From contig JXTB01000155.1 of NCBI GenBank assembly GCA_002914805.1, positions 666,997 through 730,996 on the forward strand: a DNA stretch of 64,000 bases, written 5' to 3'. The position numbers and the translations under genes were made by a program. This document shows positions 24,293-37,410 of this stretch, piece by piece (position 1 is the first letter of the stretch; each line of letters begins with the position of its first letter). This DNA is from Parasponia andersonii. Taxonomy: Eukaryota > Streptophyta > Magnoliopsida > Rosales > Cannabaceae. The notes beneath the pieces were generated by a model. The model made no database searches and was not told where the DNA came from. It saw only the letters and a program-made list of their open reading frames with translations.

Positions 24293-25829
24293 TAATTCCT
24301 AGAAATTCAGTGTCTACCAGTCTGCTGTTTGATCACAAAAAATTTTTAGCTTTCTACCATTCTAGTCAATGTTTCAGTCCCAATAACACGCGTTCTCAAG
24401 CTGTCAGAGAAAGGTAACTGTGACCCAGACCGAATGGAAAGTCTGTTCAAGAAACTCAGCCAAATTGGGAAGAATAAACCAAAAGTCTTAGATGCGATTA
24501 GGTATTATTGGTTATCTGTTATTGTCATTTATCAGTGTTATATCAATTTCGTTCATTACATAAACTCGTTTTGCTCGATGGACTGATGATTATGCAATTT
24601 GGCAGGGAGGAAGATGCCCATTTTACTAAAAGAGTGCTTATGTGAGGTCACTTCACTATGGAAGAAGGATGGAACATAAGATGGGGTATTCAATACCAAG
24701 ATATAAGATGTCTGCCTAGTACAATACAGCATGAAGCTAGAGAACTTTGAGAGTTCTCGGCAGAGGAAACTTGTTTGATCCTTCTTATTTAAGGTTCCAA
24801 TTAGCTTATAACTTAAAATGTAGCATGACTTTTCAAATCATCTCCACTTAACTCCGAACAGGGTTTCTTTCACCAAAATTATAAAATGAGGGTGGAACAG
24901 AACTTGATAGAACTACCTCATTCTTACATGACGCAATCCAAAGAAGATTTATGGTTGATATGAACTGACAGAGAAATACAGCTACTGGACAGACGAAAAT
25001 CGATGGTGTGGGAAATGTGGATATACTTTAGACAGATTAACAGAGTTAACATGGACTACGAAGGATGTTATTCGCTGAAAACAGTAAGATTGGTTCTTCG
25101 CGAAGCTCGGTTCACAAATTTTGGCAAAGCTTTGTAGGATGTTACAAGACTGAGACATTGGTTGAATCAAAGCCCTAGGATAAAATGTCTGTCGCCTAAT
25201 GTTGGGTAACGCTCCACATGACCGAGTATTCAATACTTGGTTTTGGTTTATGGGAGATTCTGAGAGTTTTGGTTAGTGTTTTGTGGGAGATTCTGAAAGT
25301 TTTGGTAGTGTTACTTCACCGGTGTTCTAAAAAGAAGCGGTGTCCAATATTGAAATGCTATTCCCATCATCATCAGGTGAGGGAAATAACCTGATCCATA
25401 AAAGACTGCATTTCGTGCTTTAGAAATGACATGCGTCTAGTTGTCTACGATACATTATTCGAGTAATAGTATTGAAACTTATGTTCAGTGTTAATAAGAT
25501 AAATCTTTAACTATTGCCTATTAGCCTATTACTTCAAGCAAGTCCAGCAACTTTCCATATCATTTTGTTTAATGGCACTTCTTTTTTCTGTCATTGGAGC
25601 TCTCGCAGAAGAGTCATTGCAGAAAAATAGGCAACAATGGAAGCAGGCTCATGGCAAGTGCAAATTAGTCCTGCTCCTGCCAATAGAATTATTTGATTCT
25701 ATTAATGAATCTGAGAGTAAGAGTTTAACCGAGAAAAGGGTAAACATTTTTCTTAGACCGAGAGTGTCATAACTTTTATCTTAATCATGCAATGGAAAAC
25801 AAAAACTCCCATTAAACTCTTACAAAAAC
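24293..25829. other. 3'UTR of the mTERF gene and spacer to bL27m
   Basis: The start is probably 3'UTR. A possible UTR intron runs from donor ATTAG|GTATT (24501/24502) to acceptor TTTGGCAG ending at 24605. Near 25250-25310 a phrase GGGAGATTCTGARAGTTTTGG is repeated once with about 34-bp spacing. The frame 25572-25772 has no recognisable motif. The end of this interval should contain the 3'UTR of the minus-strand bL27m gene. Confidence 0.45.
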
Positions 25830-26670
25830 TTAAGCCATAGTCTCGAGCTTCGGGGCTGCACCATCTGCATAAACCGGATGAAGCGCATGACCTTCCTTGG
25901 GCTCAATATGCACCCACTTACGACCGCTCAGCTTGTGTCGTTCAAACTTAACAACACCTTCTTTCAAAGCAAAAAGGGTGTGATCTTTTCCGATGCCCAC
26001 ATAGTTTCCTGGATGGAATCGGGTACCCCTCTGACGAACAATAATGTTTCCAGGTATCACCCTCTGCAGAACAAGTGAAAGAAAAATGTTTTGAGTGAGT
26101 CTATGGAACAAAAGTTCAGCAGGCAATATATAGGGTTTGCTTTTCACACTCAATTTTGAGTGAGTCTATGGAAATGAGAGTGCAAATCTTCTCAATTAGT
26201 CATCTTAAGAAAATTCCCACCGTTCTTATTAACTTTTAAAAAGAACAAAGCATGAAGAGTAAAGAGTTATATCAAGCAAGCCCTTCACTCTTCGTTTCCT
26301 TTCACTCCTAACAACAAACAGCCTCTCACCTCTCCCCCATATTTCTTTACTCCAAGATTCTTGGGCAGTGAGTCTCGTCCATTCTTAGTCGATCCTGCAG
26401 TTTTTTTGGTAGCCCAACGTCTGAATATCAAACTCAATCCTTCCCCAGAAACATCTAAGTTTAACACAGAGAGAACCATGAGCACCTGTTATAACACTAA
26501 TCACAGACTGATTGAAAAAAATAAATAAATAAAAAATTGAGGCATGTGAAATGGAATTCAGAAAAGACGAAAATGTAACTCGTACCAGTAGCACCGTTGT
26601 AAACAGGAGGATTCGAAACCAACTGCTTTAGATTCAATCTATTGCATATTGATGCTCTGAAGTTCATCAT
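25830..26670 (-). CDS. Mitochondrial 50S-type ribosomal protein bL27m
   Basis: Coding exons on the minus strand: 26670-26586, 26454-26330 and 26063-25830, giving 147 aa, about the length of plant bL27m. Residues 1 to about 42 look like a mitochondrial presequence (Arg/Ser-rich, RRW at its end). The bL27 core follows with [33 protein letters not shown] and [12 protein letters not shown]. bL27 lies near the peptidyl-transferase centre, and its N-terminal arm contacts tRNA ends. The exon 2 start was set at 26454 (acceptor AAACTTAG) because only this acceptor joins exon 1 to the conserved core in frame. An upstream acceptor at TAACAG/GTGCTC would shift the frame. A 5'UTR intron lies upstream. Confidence 0.9.
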
Positions 26671-27620
26671 GTTTATTTCTAAGATGAATCTACAATGCCT
26701 GAAATAAATACAAGTAAATCAAATAATAAAATCATCAATGAATTCAAAAATTCTGAGGACAGATTAGAATAATCAGTCTAAAGTAGCAATCCGAAGGCAT
26801 TCTATGTACGGAATAAACTTTGCAACCAGAGCGTGATAAATTCACGGTCTAAATGCCAACGTTTTCGTATTAACAGTTGCAAAACAAAATGATACAATGG
26901 TGAGTCATATAACATTAGTTAGCAACAACAAGAATCTGACATGTAATTATGTAAATAGTGTTTTTATCCTAATTGAGCTATATAGCGGTACTCTTTTATG
27001 TATGTAATGCCCAAAATCAGCATGTTATTCTTCAACCTTTCTGTATTAAATTTCCTAAAGTTATAATCTAACAGAAAGTCTTATTCTCATACATATTGTC
27101 CTCACCAAAGCCCAATTATAACCATATTAACTTATTTGTCATTCAGTTTAAACTTGGATTTCAAAGGCAAAACAAACAAAATGGAATTCTTTTGAGATAA
27201 TTTTGACCAAAAAAAAAAAAAAAAAAACCATTTCTCTCAGGTCATCGTCTATGGATTTCAATCAAGAGGCAAACAACACAATGTTGATATTTAAAACACA
27301 CACACACACAACGCAGACGACACTTCAAATTTCGGGTAGATTATACACACAGTGAGAAGAAAAATAAAATCACAATGTTGATATTAAATGAAAATAAAAA
27401 TCGGAGATGGGTCGGTATATGTGACAACGCTGGTTCCGAAGCTGGTAAGGAAAGAGGAGAACTCAACAACTTTACTTTAGAGATAATCAAATCAGTAAGA
27501 TATAAAAAGAGATTGAAGCACCTGAGAAACCCTAAGGTTCGCCGGAGAATGGCGGAGGCGATAGTCGGCGGCGACGGATTTCAGAGATAAGGTTTTGGCG
27601 TTTGGGGGTTCGAAAGAGGA
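26671..27620 (-). promoter_or_regulatory. 5'UTR, UTR intron and telo-box of the bL27m gene
   Basis: Minus-strand signals suggest a leader exon (about 27620-27522) ending CTCAG|GTGCT at 27522/27521. A large UTR intron would run to acceptor TTATTTCAG at 26699, so the second leader exon starts at 26698. The leader carries a telo-box (AAACCCTA on the plus strand, about 27527-27535), a motif frequent near transcription starts of plant translation genes. The transcript ends are inferred. Confidence 0.5.
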
Positions 27621-29130
27621 GCAGGAAGAGGAACTATTTTATTTTGTACCTTTGCACCCCTGTATGTGTTTGTATGTTTTCATTTATGTCCCTTATTACA
27701 CTATTTAATACAAAAACTCCCTAAGTTCAAACTAATTTGTAAAATTAACTTTAAACTCATTTTTTTGAGAGCAAAACTTCCTAATGTTAGAGAATTTAGA
27801 TTTTGACACTCTACATTGTAACAAAAACTTTTTATGATATGAAATCTAAGGATATAATTGGTATTTCAGATATTATACTCATTTTTTCCACCAATTTAGC
27901 ATATGTTTTTCATATATATTACACATATATAATAATAATAATGAATTTTATATATTTAAAATTGAATAATACATTTATATTATACTAAAAAGAAAATTAA
28001 TAATTTTTATATAATCAAGTAAAAAATGAAACTCTAATTTTAGTCCTAAAGTAGAACTCAGTCGAAGAAATCATAATATAATTAAAGGTGTATAAAATAA
28101 CAACAAATTATTTAAAAAGAAAAACGAAAACTTTGTGAGTTAATATAGTGTGAAAAGAAATCAAAAAAATCTTATTTGGGTATTTAAAGTTGCTGAAAGA
28201 GTAACGATAACTGACGTTGGTTAATGATCTACGAAAATGATAGTTTACGGAATAAGCCGCACTAGTCAATGTGTAAGAGAATCCACCGAAAAATCTAAAC
28301 CTTCTTCCTCTTCTCTCCTGTAAGCTTTTTATAGTTTCTAAATTAAGGGAGAAAAAAAGAGAGAGAAATTCTAGTTTCTGAATCAGGAGAGAGAGAGAGA
28401 TTATAGAATAAATCATATGAAATTTTAGTTATGTCATTTAATTTTACATCATGTGAAGTTTCCATTTCAAATAATTCTCAACATTATTGGGTTTTGCTCT
28501 AAAAAAAAAAGAATTTTAAAGTTAATTTTACTAAATTATCGAACTTCGTAGAGATTTCGTATTAGTTAGCCTTATTGTGATAGATTTCGTATTAGTTAGC
28601 CTTATTGTGATAGGAGTATGTTCGCACACGTGGTGGCATTAAATAACTATTTTTTTTTTACTTATTTATCTTTTGTGAAAAGATTAAAATGTAAAAGAGT
28701 GCACACTTCTTTTTTGTGGGAGAAAATAACTTTTTTTTATTAAACTAATGATAATTAATTTCTAATAGCTACACACATGCTTACAATTATTCATTTGTTT
28801 TAATTCCCTCTAGAAAAAACGTTAGTCATTTCAAACGAGTAGAAGCTTTGAGCCGTTTTCCTGATCTTGATCTACAGAATTGTGCAGACTTTTCAGTTAA
28901 ATAATTGACCAAATTTTAAGTGTCGAAAACCAGATTATACTGTTACCATGTATATGTTCAATATCCTTGAATAGTTTTAATAACTCGAAACTTTCAAGCC
29001 CATTATATCAAATTGCTCTTCGTCCTTTGTCTTTTTCTGACCTTGGGAAAAATTTGGTAAAAAACGATATAAAAGAAATATTTTTAAAAATTGAAAGCAG
29101 GAAATGGTTAGGTGTCTATTTGAACGTTGA
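27621..29130. other. AT-rich spacer, no gene recognised
   Basis: Low-complexity spacer. Short frames at 27803-27988 and 28108-28416 have no recognisable motifs. It contains a 30-bp tandem duplication (28552-28611). Confidence 0.5.
28552..28611. repeat. 30-bp tandem duplication
   Basis: Two identical 30-bp copies beginning AGATTTCGTATTAGTTAGCC lie head to tail at 28552-28581 and 28582-28611. It looks like a recent slippage event. Confidence 0.9.
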
Positions 29131-29684
29131 TATATATATATATATATATATATGGGCACCAGGAGGTATTTTTTTTTTTTTTACCAATGGTAGGTATCAA
29201 TTTGCCCAATGAAAATTTAGCATGCACATTTTTTTATTATAAAAAGCAAGAGAGAGAAAGATTATTAATGATGCACGTCTTTTCATGCACTTTATTATAG
29301 CCATTAGATCACCATTAGATAGTGATCCAACGGCTAAAAAAAAATACCTACCCATAGGTAAAGAAAAAAAATACCTATTGGATTGGCNTTCATACACTTC
29401 ATTATAGCCGTTGGATCACCATTAGATGGTGATCCAATGGCTAAAATAAAAATACCTACCAATAGGTAAAGAAAAAAAATACTTATTGAATTGGCAAGCC
29501 AATGAATATTTAGCATGCACATTTTTTTATTGTAAAAAGTAGGAAAAAGAAAGAATATTAATGATGCACGTCTTTTTATGTACTTCATTATAGTCATTGG
29601 ATCACAATCTAATAGTGATACAACGGCTAAAAAAAAAATACTTACCCGGGTAAGTAAAGAAAAAAATACATGTTAGATTGGCAA

Positions 29685-29723
<39 letters not shown>
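29131..29723. mobile_element. MITE cluster, copy 3 of the family, between two (TA)n microsatellites
   Basis: (TA)n at 29131-29153 and (AT)n at 29687-29723 bracket a 532-bp insert (29154-29685). The insert starts GGGCACCAGGAGGTATTT and ends TTAGATTGGCAACC, the family ends. Inside, a module with GATGCACGTCTTTT and TTATAGCCATTAGATCACC recurs about three times (near 29280, 29395 and 29570). This suggests nested or tandemly multiplied copies. The middle module holds a near-perfect palindrome (29408-29442). A single N at 29388 falls at the module junction. Confidence 0.65.
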
Positions 29724-29725
<2 letters not shown>

Positions 29726-30928
29726 GAACAGAAATCAATCACATGGTTCCACTTTCCCAAGCTGTTTCTGAACAGAACAACTTCAAAAAGAGTCGTTATT
29801 TTCCCGTGTAGAAGTACAAAATGAAATCAAAATGTAAGTGATACTGGGATTGATAAATAAGTCAATTACATAGTCATCAATATGGACCATCCGAAATTGC
29901 AAGTCCATGGGGTTAAAATTTTTTATTCCTTCTGATCCTTAACTTCATTCGTTACTCCTAAAATCTTTTTAATTTAGAGGAGGTTTTAGTTGTACTACTT
30001 GATTATTTAGAGGAGATTAAAAGTTTGTTAAATTTGAGAATTTGAAATCTATGGCCTAATCTCATTTCATCCTAAAATCCTTCCTACCAAACAACTATCA
30101 AATCCCAAATTCTTCTATTAATCTCTCTACCAAACAACTATCAAATCTCAAATCCATCCATTAATCTCTACTGTCAAATCCATCCATTAAACTCTACCAT
30201 TAATCTCTACCGTCTGCCAACGACCCTCTAGGGTCCGGACTCTGGATTGAATACATATCATTTATCAAATCTCAAATCCATCCAATAATCACTCGATTTT
30301 TCAAATCCAACCAAAGTCCCAAATATGCCGCATTGATACGGGCAAACTTGGTTAATGTATATTGTAGAAACTTCCATATTTTTCATCACTTATTTAATGA
30401 GACGTAATAATCTGTCCAAATTTGATAATACTATACATCACGTATTCACGTGGAAGAGAAAAACGTCACTGTAGATGCAAAAGACTTATTTGGAACTGAT
30501 GATTAATCCTACAGATGAGGCTAAAAAGAGGACTTGAAGTTCGATAATGATTTGTGTCATAAAGAGAGACTAATCTTCTCTATTGGAAAATAACATAAAG
30601 TAGGTAGTTCATCATCCAGAAATGCTTTACCAAAGTCAAATTTCATCTGTGTCAACTGTTCACTGGGACAGTTATACAACTGTCAATAAACTTACCATGA
30701 AAACCAGAAAACAAAAACATAAAGATAAAAAACAGAAGAAATTTGATACAATCTAATCAAAGCTGTTGTCACTTGGTTAAATAGGTATCCGATGTACATT
30801 TTTCCACCAAAAACAAATTTTTTCTTTAAGACCTTCTACTGAACTCAACAGGTACCAAGTTGTACTCAAAGAGCAGATGGTAGCCAGGACTAAATCAAAA
30901 ATATTACAACAGGAGAAATTTGGGTGTA
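29724..30928. other. Spacer downstream of the PheRS gene
   Basis: Contains an irregular repeat of AATCTCAAATCCATCCATTAATCTC-like phrases at about 30060-30310. The right part is probably 3'UTR of the minus-strand PheRS gene. No other gene is seen. Confidence 0.45.
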
Positions 30929-33382
30929 CTAAATTCCAAGGCGACATAGTGGATTTTTCTTGATGAGACCAAGATCGACCTGCAATTTAAGAAACAAACA
31001 AAAAACCAATTCACACAAAGGCAAAGTTGATTTAATCTATCTAGATCTAAAATACAGGAAATAGTAAAATGGGGTTAACCTTGGGTCCAAAGAGATCCCG
31101 AATGTTGTCAATCCCGTACAATATCATGGTCGGCCTGGTTACAAATTCGTCGCAAGAGAGAAATCAATATCATTCCAACATTTCTTGCAAAGAGCCATTA
31201 CGTTTGAATAATATACGATGATGGTTTCGGAATTGTTCTTACCTCTCAAGGGAAAGACCCCATGCAATGACACGAACATCTTCTGGGAGTCCCATGGGAA
31301 GCAACATCTCAGGTCTAAACATACCAGAATTCCCAACCTCTACCCACTTTTTAAAACCTTCATGATAACTGGTAAACAATAACAAATAATCTTTTTCAAC
31401 TGGAGCTCGAATGCCAAACAGAGTTATCAGAGATTTAAAGATTTACTACCTGAAAATCTCCATGCTGGGTTCAGTATATGGATTATACGCAGGCTTGAAA
31501 CGAAGCTTTGACATGCCTGACACCATAAGATAGAGGAGGGAAGGAAGAATCTAAGTTTTTATGTGGGAAAAAAAATCAAGGCTCATGCTTCAGCAGCTGC
31601 ATATTATGTATTTGCTCAAATCATGATTGGAAAATAACTAAAATCAAACAGTGCCAGTATATTTACCCAGACGGGAAAAAAAATCATGCAAGACTCCAAT
31701 CAAGTCGCCGAGTGTAAGCCCTCGATCACATACCACGCCTGGAAAAAAAAAAAGGATTAGGACAAGTGAATTACTTATAAAAAGCAGTTAACCATAATTG
31801 CAAGCAGACTGACAAATACTAATCTAACAGCTCCAACACCAAAAGGTGTGACCGGAAGAGTCTTTTGCTACCCTTTTATGAAAAATTATATTTGGTTCTA
31901 GACCTTGAGTAAATTAAAATACAACAAAGGCTAACCCTGGTGGAGACTGAGAAAGCTATGCAAGTTTACGAAATTTAGTAAGGCATAAAATGTCTGCCAT
32001 TTAATAATCTTACAGTGATCCAGCCTAACCAAAAAGGGCAACAAGATGCAGAGACAGGATTGTAACCAAAAAATTAAGGATACAGGATCAAGCTTTTCAC
32101 TTGTCCTTTTAGTGCTTAATTCACTAAATAGTAAGAATTTTGTAAAGAACATGACTTGAATAGAATGCCTATGGACATCCTAACAGCATATATTCACAAT
32201 CTTGTTATACCTTCTATCTGGTGGAACTCTGCAAGATGAGTCCGATCTACTGCTTCATTTCTGAAAACACGATCTATAGAGAAGTACCTTTTTGGGACAA
32301 ATGGTTTTTGCTGTTGACAAGATCAACAAAAGAAATCTAGTTAAAATAATGTGGAATGCTTGTTTGTATGCTCATGCGTATTGATGCCAGAAGTGAGTGC
32401 TAATTGAACAACTACACTATGGTATAGTCATGACTTAAAAGAACTAACAGGTAATTTTAAGGGAGAAATAACAAATACAGGAAAACCAACTCAACTGAAT
32501 ACAATTCAGAATTAAGAATCCATATTTTCATTACAAAAACACTGGACTGCAATAAACAAAATGCCTGAGACTGAGGGAAGAAAAATACCCACATAGAGAC
32601 ACCCAAGGTTGTCAAACTAAAAACTTTTGCTTTTACCGATAGAATCATGGTGCAGCAAAACACAAACATGAAAAATGCATTGTTAGAAGCATATTTCACG
32701 TCAGACAAACCTCACAGGATCAACACAAAAACAAAAAGAAAGAGGATAGACTGTAGAAACTATTACATGCTAAAATAAAGAATTTTCTTCTTAGACTTTG
32801 ATGTCAAAGCTTTCATTACCTTTGCTAGCTCGTAAAGCATCCTCGAGGAAACAGCGGTTGTGTGAGTCCGCAAAAGGTTTTTAGTTGCTTCCTCTATTTT
32901 CCAATCATATCCATATCTGCCAGGGTGGAAAGATCAACAATGATCTCTGTATGCTATACTCATGAAGACACATAAGTAAAACGACATTGAACACAATATC
33001 ATACCCCCTAGAACCATAACCACCAGACTCGTGAACAGACTTCACTCGGTCAACATATCCATCAGGCAGTTTGTTTGTAGTTGAAGGAGCTAAAGATTCA
33101 AGGCCAAATGACTATGAGAAGGAAACCAGATCAACAGTGTTCAAATTTAAATAATCAAGTGAAATAAACCTTTCAGGAAGAATGTATCATGTGAATCTCG
33201 TGCAGGGTGTTGCTGTGGTTGGAAAAGGGCATCAAAATTCCAGAAGCTGCAAATGAAACAGAAAAGCATTTAAGAGCATAATTGCAATTAATTTACTTTC
33301 CAACTCCAAAAAAGCATCAATATCTGCTACGGCTACGAGATGTGTTAAGCTGTTAACAATTGTTGGTTATCTTAAATATGAC

Positions 33383-33430
<48 letters not shown>

Positions 33431-36294
33431 TGAAGGGAAAAATATAACAATGTTTTAACAATCACCAATAAATAATCAAAATTCAGACATAAAAGAGGTC
33501 CCGTCCAAATGAAAGGCAAGATCACCTGCTCTCAACAAAATTGTTTGTGGGCATCTCCTCAAACCTGCAAACAGTACAAAAGCACCACACAAGATATGAA
33601 ACTTGAAAATATATATTGAGTTTAGACACAATCAAACATAACACACACAAAAATTAGGTTTTACCCCATTTGTCGAAAGATATCCTTCAATTGCTGTCTT
33701 ACCTGAAACAAAGAATAATTTAAAACAGTAAATTGTTCGAACAACTACAGCACACAGATAACTCGCAGCTTAAGTGCAATTTTATCTCTCAAGGTGATAA
33801 TTTTGTTTGCTTGGATTCTATAATCGAGTCGTTCATTTGTTCATATTTACCATTAACATTATGAACTCTGAGAATGTTTGGAAGGGGAAAAAAAATACAG
33901 AGCTGGTTATATCCTTGCCTTGAGCAGTGGATGAAGATGTCCACCTTCAACAGGTAGACCTTTAGCACTGAAATTATACTCTTTGAACTCCAATTCCTTC
34001 CATTCTCCTCTAAAGTTAAACAAGGGAAAACATAATCCAGTCAGTAAGATAACTGCCTATGCCAGCAAAGTTACTACCCATTGTATTGAATAACAGATAA
34101 TTATTAAGTGTCCTGGATGATAATAACAATCTCAGGGTATTCAAAAGCAGAAAACAGACCTCAAAGAATGGACATTCAAATATGATATGCCAAAAGGAAA
34201 ACATACAGTCGCCACACAAGCTAATACAAAATGTTACCTCTGTAAATTCTCCCGTGTCAAATCTGTGGCTACAATCTTTCTCTTTGGAGCGTAATTAGGA
34301 CCCTTTTTCACTGAGTAGCCCTTCCATGTCCTGGAAAATAAAAAGATGTAAGTAAAAGGCATAAATCGTATCTCTAGGGGACGCTATAAGCGTGTCCGAA
34401 CATCTATAGCATGAGTTGAAATGAAAAATTCAGCTTATTAACATACATGAAGCATGCAAATAAACAGAACTAGAAAGCAATACCAACACCCCCCCCCCCC
34501 CCCCAAAAAAAAGGCCACACACACTGAAAAAAAAAAAGATTGCACAAGAAATAGAATAATGAGGAAGTTATCATCCATGCTTAAATGTATCCAAACTGTA
34601 GCCTCAAATGTCCAAGCGACGTCCAACCGCATATGGAAAGAATTTTAGTTCAAGACATCAGATAGTACACAACACATTGTACTGTATTAGAAATGTCCGA
34701 CACAAATTTAAGTCATTTGACCGTGCTGTGCATTCTAGTCTACCCAAGGTGAAGAAACTCTCCATTAAAAAAGATTGTCAAGAAAACTGAATGCATAAAG
34801 TTATAAAATCAGAAAGAAATATACTGTGAAGCAATAAGCTTTCTTGCTTTGAGAGCCTTAATGTCATCTTGGTCAACAACCTGAAATCATAATAAGGAAA
34901 ATTTCGAGATGAGTTTCTTCAACAATAATAATAATGTATAATAGTAAATTCATTCCCAAAAATCAGACCAGTTAATTACACTTTCATTTTATCTCTTTTC
35001 ATTTATCCTCAATAGACCCTGAACTTCAGGAATGCCAAATCTACTTATCCCTTTTGAATTGTTTCTGAGGAGATAGATTCTCCAAATTGACTGTCAAAAA
35101 CATTTTATAAATGTAATTAACAAATTAATCCCTCGTGACATAATTCTGGGATGATAACTTTCCCAATTGATCTTCAGAAACATGTTGGAAAGAGTAATTT
35201 TGTTACCATTTAGAAACCTGATGGTATAAATTTGTTGTTTCTGAATATAAAAGGTTAATTCAAAGATAAATGCTAAATAAAAAGTATAAAAGTTCAATTA
35301 TCCCATAAACAAATGCAAAGGAACATAACAATATTATGTCAATAGGCCCAAAGGAATAAGCTCAAGCAAAACAGTACACATTATTCAATTGGTCCGAGCC
35401 AGGAAAACAGAAGTTCAGTTGGTTAATGAAAAACCCACAAAGTATAGCCATAGTATTTCCACTAATTCCATGTCAACATACTGAAAACAAATTAAGAAAA
35501 TAACTCAAGGTCATGTTTACGTCACCAACAAATATCTCAATGCAAATAAAACGCTTATGTGTTACTTGAAAAAACACACAAGCACACGTTTACATTCAAG
35601 ATGCAAGTCATAAGATGTTAATAATAGAGAGCTAAAGTAAAGCTTATGCACCTGTCCTTCTTGTATCTGTAGAAGTAAACCTTTGACCTTGTCTTCCACA
35701 TGTTGGACCTGGAGCACATAAATAGCAAGTACAGGTAAGAAACAGACTGAAGTAACATCTATTATCAACCTATATAAATAAGACTAGACAAGTCCATGTG
35801 GAGCACCACCAGATTGTTGGACAACGTCTACGAGTCAAAACAGACCACATCACTAGAACACTGCACACATGCAAGCAATCACCCACACAAGCAAACACAC
35901 ATACTCAAATTTACAAATATAGGACTAATGGAAGATACCAAAAGAAAAAAAAGAGAACACACACACGTATTAGACAAACACAATGAACATTTTAGTGTAA
36001 AATCCAATGATCAACGCCACTATTTTTCAAGAAAACTCTTAGAGTCAAATTGTCATACGCCACCAATTAAAGCTTGTGAGTCAAGATTATGATTTTCAAC
36101 CGTAAATTTATGAACTTGTCACTCTATAATTCTTCAAAAGAAGAATCGATTAATGTTTTTTTAATTACGTACCAGCTTCAATTTTAGATCAGATTTATTA
36201 AGACAATCAGCATAATTTTAGATGGTGCTCAACATTTTAAACAACCTCCCCTGGACCAGCAGAGACACCATATAATAAGAAAATCTCATTGGAA

Positions 36295-36335
<41 letters not shown>

Positions 36336-37410
36336 AAAACAAAAAAAAAAAAAACAAAACAAAAGCTTATTTAGGATGAAAAAGCTACATGTACAGATAC
36401 ACATGCAAAAAAGAAGTTCCTAATGCAGCATCTGACACAGAAGTTAAGCGAAGGAAGATCAACCGAAGCACATGTAGTTCAAAACTTGAAGTAAAACATA
36501 AAGACATCCTCAACAGTACACACACGCACTCGATTCACAATTTGTTTCCAAGTAACATACCTTTCTCGTCACCAATTTTCCCATATCCACCCATTTGTTC
36601 TTGGCTGCCTGAGCACAACCTATCTTGTAAACTGCTGGGTCAAGCTTTTTCTGCATCCACACATCAGTTTCTCACAAAATGATTACAGCAGAACATATTA
36701 ATGGAAAACATACAAAATTAATCATTGCACATAAACTATAGTCTATAAGCAACATGGAATAAATCACTAGTCAGTTCATGTACCATACCAAAATTTGATG
36801 AGTTTCTTTTCTAAAACAAAATAAAAGCAAGATGATGGGTAATGACCTGAAGTTCTTCTTTTGGAATACCCTCTGGTGGTATGGCCAGGAACAGTTGTAT
36901 TTCAGGTGACCCAGTAGCAGCATACGTTCTTCCCTCATCAGTAAGCATCCATGCCTCTCTCTTAATGTCCTGCATATCACCAAGCCAATTAATCCCCATT
37001 TCATTTAGGGATTCGTCTAGCTGATAACCCAAAGAAAATATGAACAAAACAAAGTAAAATCTACACATCCCAGATTAAAATTCAACCTAAAAATTGTTAC
37101 GGCCTTTCTTTTCTCCTCTTTTTCATCATATACACTTTTATATAGTATCATGAATCTATACACAAATAACTCTTAATTTAGAAAAAGGCACTGTTAAAAT
37201 CCAAAAAATTGCAGAGATGAACAAGGAATGATAGAATGAGGAAGGTTAGAGACGGAGGAGGACCTCGGCTTCCACGTATCTGAAACCATGGAGACTCTTG
37301 ATGACATTGACAACTTCGTTGTGATCAAGTCCGCGTTCGTCTGCGAATTGACCAGAGTCTGAGATTAGATCGTTCTTTTCCAAGAACCCAAGAAGCGCCT
37401 CCTCCGCCAT
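30929..37410 (-). CDS. Phenylalanine--tRNA ligase alpha subunit, cytosolic
   Basis: Eighteen coding exons on the minus strand give 487 aa, matching plant PheRS alpha. They are 37410-37264, 36969-36847, 36650-36561, 35708-35652, 34880-34825, 34330-34238, 34009-33919, 33702-33665, 33564-33526, 33246-33170, 33089-33005, 32916-32820, 32310-32211, 31738-31667, 31516-31450, 31368-31243, 31134-31080 and 30979-30929. The N-terminal part carries winged-helix-like tRNA-binding segments. The class II catalytic core shows [20 protein letters not shown], motif 2 ([20 protein letters not shown]) and motif 3 ([14 protein letters not shown]). With the beta subunit it charges tRNA-Phe in the cytosol. No transit peptide is seen. 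The intron after exon 7 begins with GC instead of GT. Two introns hold long (TA)n runs and one a poly(C) run. Confidence 0.93.
33385..33427. repeat. (TA)n microsatellite in a PheRS intron
   Basis: About 21 uninterrupted TA units in the intron between PheRS exons 9 and 10. No MITE is attached to it. Confidence 0.95.
34489..34504. repeat. Poly(C)16 tract in a PheRS intron
   Basis: Sixteen consecutive C are followed by eight A, in the intron between exons 5 and 6. G-rich on the transcribed (minus) sense, it is exceptional in this AT-rich setting. Confidence 0.95.
36297..36333. repeat. (TA)n microsatellite in a PheRS intron
   Basis: About 18 TA units followed by an A-rich tract, in the intron between exons 3 and 4. 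No family MITE ends are attached. Confidence 0.95.

Noticed and set aside
25572-25772. Short plus-strand frame between the mTERF gene and bL27m
   Set aside because: 66 codons without recognised motif, probably in the 3' flank of bL27m. I could not support it as a gene.
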